Positions 25,515 to 34,750 are shown, numbered from the stretch's first letter. The stretch is DNA of 56,318 bases from Massiliimicrobium timonense (GCF_002160865.1 NZ_NFLJ01000017.1:1-56318), one strand, 5' to 3'. The notes: generated from the letters alone by a model not told the origin. A program made the numbers and translations.

Positions 25515-26489
25515 ATGAAAAAAAGAAGAACAAAAATTGTAGATTTTAAAAATGATGTTTTGTTTAAATTTACTTTAAGAGATGACCAAGATCCCGATTG
25601 TTTGTATCTTTTAAAGCTGATTATTGAAAATATTGCAGGTATTGAATGTCATTCTTTAAAGGTTCAAAATCCTGAATTGAATCCCCAGCATGTAGAAGAT
25701 AAGGATATGATTCTTGATATTAGAGTCATAAATGAAAATGGTGAAATTTGTGATGTAGAAATGCAAAATTCATCATTAGATAGAGAACAATATCAAAGAT
25801 TTCAAATCTATGGTGCGAAATTGCTTTCTGAACAACAAAAAAGAGGTGATGATTATATTGAACATATTCACCCTGTGTTTCAATTGATTTTCATTGATGA
25901 TTTAGATACTGATAATTTGATGTTAATAGATAAGTATATGACGAGAAATGATTTGGGTAAAGTAGAAAGATATTGTTTAATAACGAGAATTTATATATAT
26001 TTACCGTACATAAACATTTTGAAAAAAGAAAAACAAATAGGTAACTTTGATGAACTGGAAACAGCTATCTATATATTTAAAAATGGGTTGGATGATGATA
26101 TAATAAAAACAGGTAAAAAGGTGGTGAAGATCATGGAAAAGAAAGTTGAAAAGTTTAATGAAGATATGATTTTACAGGATATGGCATTTCATCGTGACTT
26201 AAACAAATGGGCAAGTCATGCAAGAATTCAGAGAGTACGTGAAGAAAGTTTAAGAGAAGGGAAGCAAGAAGGTTTAAGAGAGGGGAAACAAGAAGGTTTA
26301 AGAGAAGGAAAACAAGAAGGTTTAAAATATTCTGTATTGAAATTATTTCAAAAAAGATTTTCTGAAGTTGAAACAGCTTTTCTGGATGATTTATCAGCTG
26401 AACAGTATGAAAAAATTCTTGATCTTCTCCTGGAAGGAGCTACTCTTGAGGATATTTATCGTGCTGTTGCAATAGTCAATCATGAGTGA
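25515..26489 (+). CDS. Rpn-family PD-(D/E)XK nuclease / putative transposase
   Basis: Residues 1-200 are the PD-(D/E)XK domain of the recombination-promoting nuclease family. The active-site strand pair is KDMILDIRVINENGEICDVEMQ (Asp and ExQ). The C-terminal part carries three perfect 8-residue units LREGKQEG (26250-26321), a common hypervariable coiled region of this family, then a helical tail. 324 residues is typical. The family mediates RecA-independent DNA recombination in E. coli; the function in this host is not known. The start is in the RBS hairpin context at 25472-25513. Confidence 0.85.
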   Translation: MKKRRTKIVDFKNDVLFKFTLRDDQDPDCLYLLKLIIENIAGIECHSLKVQNPELNPQHVEDKDMILDIRVINENGEICDVEMQNSSLDREQYQRFQIYGAKLLSEQQKRGDDYIEHIHPVFQLIFIDDLDTDNLMLIDKYMTRNDLGKVERYCLITRIYIYLPYINILKKEKQIGNFDELETAIYIFKNGLDDDIIKTGKKVVKIMEKKVEKFNEDMILQDMAFHRDLNKWASHARIQRVREESLREGKQEGLREGKQEGLREGKQEGLKYSVLKLFQKRFSEVETAFLDDLSAEQYEKILDLLLEGATLEDIYRAVAIVNHE

Positions 26490-26830
26490 TTAAAAAAGAA
26501 GTTCATATTGTAAATTTAAATGGAGATGGCAATTATGGAAAAGTTTAATGAAGATATGATTTTACAGGATATGGCATTTCATCGCGACTTAAACAAATGG
26601 GCAAGGCATGCAAGAATTCAGAGAGTACGTGAAGAAGGCTTAAGACAAGGGAAACAAGAAGGTTTGAGAGAAGGAAAACAAGAAGGTTTAAAATATTCTG
26701 TATTGAAATTATTTCAAAAGAGATTTTCTGAAGTTGAAATAGCTTTTTTGGATGATTTATTAGTTGAACAGTATGAAAAAATTCTTGATCTTCTCCTGGA
26801 AGGAGCTACTCTTGAGGATATTTATCGTTT
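26148..26830 (+). repeat. Direct duplication of Rpn C-terminal region
   Basis: Copy 1 covers about 26148-26465 and copy 2 about 26538-26830. Both contain 24-base units encoding LREGKQEG, three in copy 1 and two in copy 2, so the units have expanded or contracted after duplication. Outside the units the copies differ at only scattered bases. Confidence 0.85.
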
Positions 26831-26855
26831 TGTTAATAAAGAAGTAAGTGGTTGA
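26535..26855 (+). pseudogene. Partial duplicate of the Rpn gene 3' end
   Basis: A 106-codon frame repeats the final third of the preceding gene from EKFNEDMILQDMAFHRDLNKWA through the repeat region to EGATLEDIYR. It lacks the whole nuclease domain. Two LREGKQEG-type units are present (one is LRQGKQEG) instead of three, and a handful of substitutions have accumulated. ATG at 26535 has GGAG upstream. It could be translated as a small protein, or be a duplication remnant; the absence of the catalytic domain argues for the latter. Confidence 0.75.
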
Positions 26856-26870
26856 TTTTGAGGAAGTTTG

Positions 26871-26898
26871 ACCTGATTCTTGAAGGAATCAGGTTTTT
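26871..26898 (+). terminator. Rho-independent terminator
   Basis: ACCTGATTC (26871-26879) pairs with GAATCAGGT (26886-26894), followed by T. It separates the Rpn duplicate from the next operon. Confidence 0.85.
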
Positions 26899-26920
26899 AT
26901 ATCTTGAAAATTGTTTGCCT

Positions 26921-26949
26921 TTTACTTTTAAGAATAAGTTGTGTATAAT
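26921..26949 (+). promoter_or_regulatory. Promoter of the proBA operon
   Basis: TTTACT and a perfect TATAAT (26944-26949) are separated by 17 bases, about 27 bases upstream of the GTG start of the membrane gene. No proline T-box leader is present, because the untranslated leader is too short. Confidence 0.6.
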
Positions 26950-26975
26950 AGTAAAAACAAAGAGGGGCTGAAATC

Positions 26976-27806
26976 GTGAATATCAAAGACATTAAAAATC
27001 ATGCAAATAAAATTTATATACAATATCGAAAACAGATTATACCTGAATTTTTTTACGTGGGTTATGTTGGTGTCTTGGCTCAATATTTAAGAAGTGGTAT
27101 CTTTTCTTTTTTTGTATCACTGTTTTTATGCTCTATTAGTCATGGCTATGTGAAATGTGCAATGAAGTTAGTTGATTTTCCTAAACCGGTATTGGATTAT
27201 CATGATTCACTGAATGGAATCATCTGTTTTCCAAAAGTAGCTCCTGCTTATTTAATGAGAAAAGCAGTACTTGTTGTGTGCACACTTATCTGTTTGCTTC
27301 CTTCTTTTTTTACCATTCAAAGTTTAATACCTGAATTTTCAATAGAATGGTTTTCATCATTAGGCAATACGCTGATTCAAACAGAATATTTTATTCCTAA
27401 ATTTCAATACTTATCATTGATTATGGAAAATACATTTTTAGTAGGAAATATTATACTATGTATCCTAGTTTATCTTTTTTTGACAGCATTATTTATGCCA
27501 GTGCCTTATGTGATGGAATTAGAAGAATTTTCTTGGAGTGAATGTTTAAGTTATTCCATGCGTTTAATGAAGAAAAAACTCTTTTCATTTGTTTGTCTTT
27601 ATTGTTTTTATATGTTTAGACATGCTTTATATTGGATTGTGACAGGATGTGTTGTTTTATGGATTGGTCGTTTAAATGAAATTTTGATGTTGTTTTGTAT
27701 GATTACATCATTGTTTTTATATATTGAGGTCTTCAAAGGGAGATTTGAAATTGCCAAATATTTATTTTATAAAGAAATGAGTGAAGAATATCATGAGAAA
27801 AATTGA
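26976..27806 (+). CDS. Membrane protein of unknown function, head of the proBA operon
   Basis: A 276-residue protein starting with GTG at 26976, preceded by GAGGGG. Five or so hydrophobic segments are visible (around residues 30-60, 90-115, 150-175, 215-235 and 240-260). No recognisable motif. The 3' end overlaps proB by 14 bases, so it is co-transcribed. A link to proline metabolism is not shown. Confidence 0.65.
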   Translation: MNIKDIKNHANKIYIQYRKQIIPEFFYVGYVGVLAQYLRSGIFSFFVSLFLCSISHGYVKCAMKLVDFPKPVLDYHDSLNGIICFPKVAPAYLMRKAVLVVCTLICLLPSFFTIQSLIPEFSIEWFSSLGNTLIQTEYFIPKFQYLSLIMENTFLVGNIILCILVYLFLTALFMPVPYVMELEEFSWSECLSYSMRLMKKKLFSFVCLYCFYMFRHALYWIVTGCVVLWIGRLNEILMLFCMITSLFLYIEVFKGRFEIAKYLFYKEMSEEYHEKN

Positions 27807-28926
27807 AAATATAAAACGAGTTATTATTAAAATAGGATCTTCCTCATTGTGTCATTCAAATGGTTATATTGATCAACAGAAAGTATTATATTTTGTTATG
27901 CAGATAGCACAATTTATTGAACAAGGAAAAACAGTTGTCATTGTTTCTTCAGGGGCGATTAGTGCAGGGATGGGTGCTATGGAACTTTCATGTAAGCCAG
28001 AAACATTGCCTCAAAAACAGGCACTTGCAGCCATTGGACAGGCAAAACTTATGCAAATTTATGAAGAAATCTTTCAACTTTTTCATTTGAAATGTGCACA
28101 AGTTTTACTGAATCATGGGGATTTTGATGATCGTCAACGTTTGATGAATCTTTCTCATACTATGAATGCTTTGATTGATTATGGCGTGATACCTATTGTC
28201 AATGAAAATGATGCTTTGGCTGTAGAAGAAATTAAGGTTGGGGATAATGATACACTTTCAGCTTTGCTGGTTCCTGTGATTGATGCGGATTTGCTTATTT
28301 TAGTTAGTGATATTGATGGACTTTATACAGATAATCCTCATGTCAATCCTCAAGCGCAACTTTTAAAATATGTAGAAAGAATTGATGAAAGAATTGAAAA
28401 GATGGCATCAGGATCTTCATCAAAGTTAGGAACTGGGGGTATGGCAACCAAAATCAAAGCAGCTAAGATTGTCAATGACTATGGAAAAGATATGGTCATT
28501 GTCAGTGGTCAAAAACAAAATGCTCTTTTGCATATTTTTGATGAACATGAAGAAGGAACATGGTTTAATGGACAAAGTGGAAAGAATTTAAATGCAAGAG
28601 ATCACTGGTTGACTTATCGTAGTCATTCTAAAGGAAAAATTATTGTTGATAAGGGAGCTAAACAGGCACTAAAGGAACATAAAAGTTTATTGCCTTCAGG
28701 GATTATGGATGTCAAAGGATCGTTTTTATCAGGACAGGTTGTGGATATTGTAGATCAAGATGAGCAAGTCATTGCAAAAGGGATTGTTCAATATTCAAGT
28801 TTGGAAATTATGTTGGTCAAAGGACATCAAAGTTTTGAAATGAAAAAGATTTTGGGAAATTATGATTATGATGAAATTATTCATGCGAATAATATGGTTA
28901 TATTAGGAGGAAAATCCAATGAATAA
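27793..28926 (+). CDS. proB: Glutamate 5-kinase
   Basis: Phosphorylates glutamate as the first step of proline synthesis. The amino-acid-kinase fold is seen in IKIGSSSL, VIVSSGAISAGMGAM, VNENDALAVEEIKVGDNDTLSA and SSKLGTGGMATKI. A C-terminal PUA domain (from about residue 280) is present, giving 377 residues, the long form. ATG at 27793 is chosen; an in-frame GTG at 27781 is an alternative. It overlaps proA by eight bases. Confidence 0.95.
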   Translation: MRKIENIKRVIIKIGSSSLCHSNGYIDQQKVLYFVMQIAQFIEQGKTVVIVSSGAISAGMGAMELSCKPETLPQKQALAAIGQAKLMQIYEEIFQLFHLKCAQVLLNHGDFDDRQRLMNLSHTMNALIDYGVIPIVNENDALAVEEIKVGDNDTLSALLVPVIDADLLILVSDIDGLYTDNPHVNPQAQLLKYVERIDERIEKMASGSSSKLGTGGMATKIKAAKIVNDYGKDMVIVSGQKQNALLHIFDEHEEGTWFNGQSGKNLNARDHWLTYRSHSKGKIIVDKGAKQALKEHKSLLPSGIMDVKGSFLSGQVVDIVDQDEQVIAKGIVQYSSLEIMLVKGHQSFEMKKILGNYDYDEIIHANNMVILGGKSNE

Positions 28927-30160
28927 AAATCTTCTGGAACAATTGGTTCAAGCCAGACAGGCTCAGCGTCAAATGATGAATGTATCAACAGATAACAAAA
29001 ATAAGGCTTTGCAAAATATTGCGAAAACATTAAAAGAGCATATTCCTGATATTATCGTAGAAAACCAAAAAGACATTGAAAATGCGAAAAAAACAGGGAT
29101 GTCAAAAGCAATGATGGATCGTTTATTCTTAAATGAAGAACGTATTTTGAGTATTTGTGATGATGTTTTAAAGTTAATTCATTTAAAAGATCCTGTTGGA
29201 GAAATTGTAAGAGAAATCAAACGACCTAATGGATTGTTGATTCAACAAGTCCGTATTCCAATTGGTGTCTTTGGTATTGTTTATGAAGCACGACCTAATG
29301 TTACTATTGATATTGCCTGTTTATGTATCAAATCTGGAAATGTCTGCTTGTTAAAGGGTGGTAAAGAGGCCATTCATTCTAATCGTATACTTGTGTATTA
29401 CATGCAAAAAGCTTTGCAAGATTTACTTCCTGTAACATCTGTTCAATTGATAGATTATGGTGGACGTGAAATGGTTGATGAATTGATTCGTGCCTATGGT
29501 TATGTGGATGTTGTGGTTCCACGTGGAGGAGCAGGATTGATTCAACATGTTGTGCAAAATGCAACAGTTCCAGTGATTGAAACAGGAGCAGGAAATTGTC
29601 ATTTATATATCGACAAAGAAGCAGATATGGAAAAAGCAATAGATATTAGTGTGAATGCGAAAATTCAAAGACCATCTGTTTGTAATGCGATCGAAACAAT
29701 TCTTGTTCATCAAGATATTGCAGCTAAATATTTACCATTATTATATGAGCAGTTTCAAAACTGTGTAGAAATACGAGGGGACCAAAGTGTTCAAAAATAT
29801 ATTCCTTGTCAACAGGTGACAAGAGAGGATTATGCAACAGAATATGATGATTATATTGTCGCAATCAAAGTTGTTCAAGATGTCAAAGAAGCTGTGGGAC
29901 ACATTGCTCAATATTCAACGAAACATTCAGAAGCTATTATTACAGAAAATATCCAAACAGCAGACTATTTCTTGAGTCATGTGGATTCAGCCTGTGTTTA
30001 TCATAATGCCTCAACTCGTTTTAGTGATGGTGGTGAATTTGGCTTTGGAGCAGAACTAGGAATTAGTACCCAAAAGCTACATGCTAGAGGACCATTAGGC
30101 TTACAGGAAATGACATCTTATCAATATAAAATATATGGAAATGGACAAGTCCGTGAATAA
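28919..30160 (+). CDS. proA: Glutamate-5-semialdehyde dehydrogenase
   Basis: Reduces glutamyl-5-phosphate to the semialdehyde in proline synthesis. It is an aldehyde-dehydrogenase-fold protein with VIETGAGNCHLYID and the catalytic cysteine in KIQRPSVCNAIETILVH. 413 residues is normal. AGGAGGAAAATCC precedes the ATG. proC is not adjacent. Confidence 0.96.
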   Translation: MNKNLLEQLVQARQAQRQMMNVSTDNKNKALQNIAKTLKEHIPDIIVENQKDIENAKKTGMSKAMMDRLFLNEERILSICDDVLKLIHLKDPVGEIVREIKRPNGLLIQQVRIPIGVFGIVYEARPNVTIDIACLCIKSGNVCLLKGGKEAIHSNRILVYYMQKALQDLLPVTSVQLIDYGGREMVDELIRAYGYVDVVVPRGGAGLIQHVVQNATVPVIETGAGNCHLYIDKEADMEKAIDISVNAKIQRPSVCNAIETILVHQDIAAKYLPLLYEQFQNCVEIRGDQSVQKYIPCQQVTREDYATEYDDYIVAIKVVQDVKEAVGHIAQYSTKHSEAIITENIQTADYFLSHVDSACVYHNASTRFSDGGEFGFGAELGISTQKLHARGPLGLQEMTSYQYKIYGNGQVRE

Positions 30161-30191
30161 GGGATAAAAATTTTATTTTTTGTCCTTTTTG
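30158..30191 (+). terminator. Weak terminator after proA
   Basis: AAGGGATAAAAA can pair imperfectly with TTTTTTGTCCTT, followed by a short T run. The stem has mismatches, so this is a weak call. Confidence 0.4.
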
Positions 30192-30226
30192 TTTATTTAA
30201 TTGAATTATGAGATTCACTTTTTATA

Positions 30227-30255
30227 TTGACATTAATTAGTCGACTAAGTATAAT
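30227..30255 (+). promoter_or_regulatory. marR-exporter promoter, consensus
   Basis: A perfect TTGACA (30227-30232) and TATAAT (30250-30255) are separated by exactly 17 bases. It is the strongest promoter in the window and is overlapped by the operators at 30237-30269. Confidence 0.9.
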
Positions 30256-30269
30256 GATTAGTGCACTAA
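30237..30269 (+). promoter_or_regulatory. Twin MarR operators
   Basis: TTAGTCGACTAA (30237-30248) and TTAGTGCACTAA (30258-30269) are both perfect 12-base palindromes with the same half-site, TTAGT. Their centres are 21 bases apart, two helical turns. The first lies inside the -35/-10 spacer and the second over the transcription start. They should bind the MarR protein encoded just downstream as an autorepressor. Confidence 0.8.
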
Positions 30270-30286
30270 GTAATAGGAGGGAAAGT

Positions 30287-30715
30287 ATGGAATATCAATG
30301 TTTTAGTGAAATGATGGAAGAAATGAGAGAGATTCATAAAATGATTCAAAAATTAACATCTCAAAAATGTCATCATTTAACAATGGAACAACTCAAACTC
30401 ATTTTTTTGATTTCTCATGCACAAATGAATCAAAAGGAGATTGCCCAAAAACTTCGTATTACTGAGGCAACACTTTCAGTAAGAATCAAAAGATTGGTTG
30501 ATATGGGGTTTATTGAAAGGAAATTAAATGAAGATGATAAAAGACATTATTATATTGTTTTGTCTTCTCAAGGTAAAGCAGTCATTGAAGAAATGAAAAG
30601 AGATTTTCATTATGTTCATCAAGTTGTTTGTAAAGATTTAACTGATGAAGATTATCAATCTGTTTTAAAAGTTGTCAAAAAAATAAAAAGGAATTTAAAG
30701 GAGGAGATTGAGTGA
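30287..30715 (+). CDS. MarR-family transcriptional regulator
   Basis: A 142-residue winged-helix protein. The recognition helix region is MNQKEIAQKLRITEATLSVRIKRLVDMGFIERK and the wing is NEDDKRHYYIVLSSQGK. ATG at 30287 follows AGGAGGG; an upstream in-frame start codon would overlap the promoter and is rejected. It is followed with a four-base overlap by two exporter genes, so it probably represses the exporter until a ligand binds. Confidence 0.92.
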   Translation: MEYQCFSEMMEEMREIHKMIQKLTSQKCHHLTMEQLKLIFLISHAQMNQKEIAQKLRITEATLSVRIKRLVDMGFIERKLNEDDKRHYYIVLSSQGKAVIEEMKRDFHYVHQVVCKDLTDEDYQSVLKVVKKIKRNLKEEIE

Positions 30716-32934
30716 CTAAGTTACGTAAATTTGCCTATAAGTTTTGGCTGCCAATTATTTTGTGTATTGGTTTTGTTTTTATTCAATCACAATCAGAATT
30801 GGCATTACCAGACTATATGAGTGATATAGTGACAAATGGGATACAAGCTGGTGGATTTGATACATCAATAGGTGAAGTTTATAGTCAAGATACTTTTGAA
30901 CATCTCTTGATTTTTGCAGATGAAAAGCAAAAAGATATCATTGAATCAAGCTATACGTATGTTTCATATAAAGATTTATCTGATGATATCAAAAAAGAGT
31001 TTCCACATTTGCAAGATGCTTATGTTCATAACAGTATGACTCAAGAACAGAATCAAAAGCTGGAAAATGCATTGATAAAGCCAATGCTTATGGTTTCAGC
31101 CATTGATTCAATGGACCCTAATTCAAAAGAATATCAACAATTATTTCAAAATGTACCAGAAGGTATGGATATTTATCAGGTTTTTTCAATGATGGATGAA
31201 CAGGCCAAAAGTCAAATGACAGCAAAAATTGATGCTCAAATTGAAACAATGGGTGAATCAACGATGTTGGTTGCGGCTGGAAATGGTGTCAAAAATGAGT
31301 ATATGGCACTAGGAGCAGATGTTGATCAAATGCAGACAGAGTATATCTTTATGTCTGGATTGAAGATGTTAGGTATTGCTTTACTTGGTTCGTTAGCTGC
31401 AATGGCATCAGCGTTCCTTTCTTCACGAGTAGGGGCAGGGTTTGCCAGAGATTTAAGGCGTGCTGTTTTTAAGAAAGTCGAAAGTTTTTCTAATAGTGAA
31501 TTTAATAAATTTTCAACAGCATCACTCATCACACGTACAACAAACGATATTACACAAGTCCAAATGTTGATGATTATGTTGCTTCGTATTGTTTTATTTG
31601 CACCTATGATGGGTGTTGGAGCATTAATTAAAGCTTTTACCCATTCATCATCTATGACATGGATTATTTTGATGATTTTATTTGTCATTACACTTGTCAT
31701 TGTGATTTTGATGAAAGTTGTTTTACCAAAATTTAAAATTATTCAATCATTAATTGACAGATTAAACTTAACTATGCGTGAAAATTTAACAGGTGTTCTT
31801 GTGATTAGAGCTTTTGGTAATGAAAAACATAGTGAAGAACGTTTCGATAAGGCCAATAATGATTTAACAACAGTCAACTTATTTGTCAATCGTGCGATGG
31901 CTACATTAATGCCAATCATGATGTTTATTATGAACTTTGCAACTGTTCTGGTTGTTTGGGTTGGTTCACAACAATTAGATTTAGGACATATTGCGATTGG
32001 AGAAATGATGGCTTTTATTCAATATGCTATGCAGATTATTATGTCATTCTTGTTTATTGCGATGATATTTATTATGATTCCTCGTGCCAGTGTAGCTGCT
32101 GATCGTGTTTATGAAGTTTTATCAACAGAATTAACCATTCAAGATCCACAACAACCTGTTGATTTTGATCCAAAACAACAAGGGGTTGTGGAATTTAAAG
32201 ATGTGTCTTTCCAATATTCGGGTGCTCATGAACCTGTTTTAAGTCATATTACTTTTACAGCAAAACCGGGACAAACAACAGCGTTTATTGGTTCGACAGG
32301 TTCTGGAAAGAGTACCTTAATAAATTTGATTCCACGTTTCTATGATGTGAGTGCTGGTGAAGTCATTGTGGATGGTGTCAATGTTAAAGATGTGAAGCAA
32401 CATGATTTAAGAGAACGTATAGGTGTTGTTCCACAAAAAGGTGTTTTATTCTCTGGAACGATTCGTTCTAACTTACAATATGGGGCTCATGATGCCACTG
32501 ATGAAGAATTGAATGAAGTGATTCGTGTAGCACAGGCAAAAGAGTTTGTGGATGCCAAACCGGATGGTTTAGATGAAGCTATTTCACAAGGTGGAACAAA
32601 TGTTTCTGGTGGACAAAAACAACGTTTAGCAATTGCAAGAGCTCTTGCAAAAAATCCAGAGATTTTGATTTTTGATGATAGTTTTTCAGCATTGGACTTT
32701 AAGACAGATGCGATTTTAAGAAAAGAATTAAATCAGTTAATGGAAAAGAATCATAATACTGTATTGATTGTTGGACAAAGAATAGCTTCTATTATGGATG
32801 CTGATCAGATTATTGTTTTAGATGATGGAAAAATTGTTGGAAAAGGAACTCATGAAAAATTGATGAAATCTTGTCAAGTTTATCAGGAGATTGCTTATTC
32901 ACAACTTTCAAAGGAGGAATTAGCCAATGCCTAG
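30712..32934 (+). CDS. ABC exporter half with large extracytoplasmic insert, degenerate site
   Basis: A 740-residue half-transporter starting with GTG at 30712. The first helix (residues about 10-30) is followed by an insert to about residue 200 that is mostly hydrophilic, before the usual membrane domain. The ATPase part has Walker A GSTGSGKST, signature VSGGQKQR and Walker B ILIFDDSFSALD, with Asp in place of catalytic Glu. It overlaps the partner by eight bases. The insert is the feature distinguishing it from the exporter at 21923. Substrate unknown. Confidence 0.9.
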   Translation: MTKLRKFAYKFWLPIILCIGFVFIQSQSELALPDYMSDIVTNGIQAGGFDTSIGEVYSQDTFEHLLIFADEKQKDIIESSYTYVSYKDLSDDIKKEFPHLQDAYVHNSMTQEQNQKLENALIKPMLMVSAIDSMDPNSKEYQQLFQNVPEGMDIYQVFSMMDEQAKSQMTAKIDAQIETMGESTMLVAAGNGVKNEYMALGADVDQMQTEYIFMSGLKMLGIALLGSLAAMASAFLSSRVGAGFARDLRRAVFKKVESFSNSEFNKFSTASLITRTTNDITQVQMLMIMLLRIVLFAPMMGVGALIKAFTHSSSMTWIILMILFVITLVIVILMKVVLPKFKIIQSLIDRLNLTMRENLTGVLVIRAFGNEKHSEERFDKANNDLTTVNLFVNRAMATLMPIMMFIMNFATVLVVWVGSQQLDLGHIAIGEMMAFIQYAMQIIMSFLFIAMIFIMIPRASVAADRVYEVLSTELTIQDPQQPVDFDPKQQGVVEFKDVSFQYSGAHEPVLSHITFTAKPGQTTAFIGSTGSGKSTLINLIPRFYDVSAGEVIVDGVNVKDVKQHDLRERIGVVPQKGVLFSGTIRSNLQYGAHDATDEELNEVIRVAQAKEFVDAKPDGLDEAISQGGTNVSGGQKQRLAIARALAKNPEILIFDDSFSALDFKTDAILRKELNQLMEKNHNTVLIVGQRIASIMDADQIIVLDDGKIVGKGTHEKLMKSCQVYQEIAYSQLSKEELANA

Positions 32935-34750
32935 AGGACACATGGGTGGTAGACAGATGTCTAATGAAAAAGCTAAGGACTTTAAGGGAACGATTCAAAA
33001 ATTATTTGCACATTTACGTCCCTATTATGTGAAATTTATATTTATCTTTATATTTGCTGCAGGATCAACAATCTTTTCTATTTTTGGACCGAAAGTATTG
33101 GCTCAGGCAACAGATAAATTAAGTGAAGGAATAATGGCTAAGGTTTCACATACAGGTGGTATTGATTTTGATGCAATCTTTCAAATTCTTATTTTCCTTG
33201 TCTGTATTTATTTGTTCAGTGCTTTACTAAATTATATTCAAGGATTTTTAACTTCAGGTATATCTCAAAAAGTTGCTTATGATTTTAGAAAAGAAATTTC
33301 AGAAAAAATGGATCGTTTGCCATTGAGTTATTTTGATACACATTCGAGTGGGGATACCTTATCACGTGTAACCAATGATGTTGATTTGATTGCGCAATCA
33401 TTGAATCAGAGTTTAACACAGGTGGTGACATCTTCCGTTACAGTGATTGGAATTTTAATCATGATGCTGACAATCAGTATTCCAATGACATTATTAGCGT
33501 TATGTGTGTTACCTATTTCAATGTTTTTAATGACTAAAATCATGAAAAGAACACAAAAGTACTTTATTTCACAACAAACAAGTTTAGGAAATGTGAATGG
33601 TCACATTGAAGAAATGTATGGTGCTCATCAAGTGGTCAAAGCATTTAATGGCGAAGAAGATTCGGTCGCACGTTTTGAAGACTATAATGATGATTTATAT
33701 AACTCTGCATGGAAATCACAGTTCTTTTCTGGCTTGATGCAACCACTTACAACATTTGTTGGAAATATTGGTTATGTGGGTGTGTGTTTGTTAGGTGGAT
33801 TTTTAGCTAGTGGACAAATGATTTCGATTGGGGATATTCAGGCATTTATTCAATATGTGCGTCAATTTAACCAACCGATTACTCAACTTGCTCAAATTAT
33901 GAATCAATTACAATCGACTGCAGCTGCTGCAGAACGTGTGTTTGAATTTTTAGATGAACCAGAGATGGAAGAAGAACATGCTTTGGTCACTAGTGACCAA
34001 GTCCATAACATGCAAGGAAGTGTTACATTCAACCATGTTCAATTTGGCTATACGCCAGAAAAAACAATCATTCACGACTTTTCTATGCATGTTCATGCTG
34101 GACAAAGTGTTGCAATTGTTGGACCAACAGGTGCGGGGAAAACAACGATTGTCAAATTGTTAATGCGTTTTTATGAATTGAATGGTGGGCATATCTTAAT
34201 TGATGGAAAAGATATTACACAATTTGCCAGAAGTGATTTAAGAAGTTTGTTTGGTATGGTTTTACAAGATACATGGTTATTTGGTGGAACGATTCGTGAA
34301 AACTTAAAGTATGGAAAATTAGATGCAACAGATGAAGAAATGTATGAAGCCTGTCGATTGGCATATGCTGATCATTTTATTAATACTTTAGAAGATGGTT
34401 ATGATACAATCATTAATGAAGAATCTAATAATATTTCACAGGGACAAAAACAATTATTAACTATAGCCAGAGCTTTTCTTGCGAATCCTAAAATCTTGAT
34501 TTTAGATGAAGCAACTTCATCTGTTGATACAAGAACAGAAGTATTGATACAAAGAGGTATGGATAAATTGATGGAAGGAAGAACAAGCTTTATTATTGCT
34601 CATCGACTTTCTACGATTAAGGATGCTAATACGATTATTGTCATGAAAGATGGCGATATTGTAGAATTAGGAAACCATGAGTCATTACTTGCAAAAAATG
34701 GATTCTATGCCGAATTGTATCAATCACAATTTGAATCAAGTCATGAATAA
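32927..34750 (+). CDS. ABC exporter half, catalytic-site subunit
   Basis: A 607-residue half-transporter with six helices, Walker A GPTGAGKTT, an ISQGQKQ signature and Walker B ILILDEATSSVD with Glu intact. It partners the preceding subunit. MarR control makes it a candidate inducible multidrug or antimicrobial-peptide pump. The start at 32927 overlaps the previous gene; ATG codons at 32942 and 32957 are alternatives. Confidence 0.9.
   Translation: MPRGHMGGRQMSNEKAKDFKGTIQKLFAHLRPYYVKFIFIFIFAAGSTIFSIFGPKVLAQATDKLSEGIMAKVSHTGGIDFDAIFQILIFLVCIYLFSALLNYIQGFLTSGISQKVAYDFRKEISEKMDRLPLSYFDTHSSGDTLSRVTNDVDLIAQSLNQSLTQVVTSSVTVIGILIMMLTISIPMTLLALCVLPISMFLMTKIMKRTQKYFISQQTSLGNVNGHIEEMYGAHQVVKAFNGEEDSVARFEDYNDDLYNSAWKSQFFSGLMQPLTTFVGNIGYVGVCLLGGFLASGQMISIGDIQAFIQYVRQFNQPITQLAQIMNQLQSTAAAAERVFEFLDEPEMEEEHALVTSDQVHNMQGSVTFNHVQFGYTPEKTIIHDFSMHVHAGQSVAIVGPTGAGKTTIVKLLMRFYELNGGHILIDGKDITQFARSDLRSLFGMVLQDTWLFGGTIRENLKYGKLDATDEEMYEACRLAYADHFINTLEDGYDTIINEESNNISQGQKQLLTIARAFLANPKILILDEATSSVDTRTEVLIQRGMDKLMEGRTSFIIAHRLSTIKDANTIIVMKDGDIVELGNHESLLAKNGFYAELYQSQFESSHE

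Noticed and set aside
26520-26534. Earlier start of the Rpn duplicate at 26520
   Set aside because: The ribosome-like GGAG lies between 26520 and 26535, so it can only serve the later ATG.
26970-27000. Proline-specific riboregulator upstream of proBA
   Set aside because: The leader between the promoter and the first start codon is too short to hold a T-box or attenuator.
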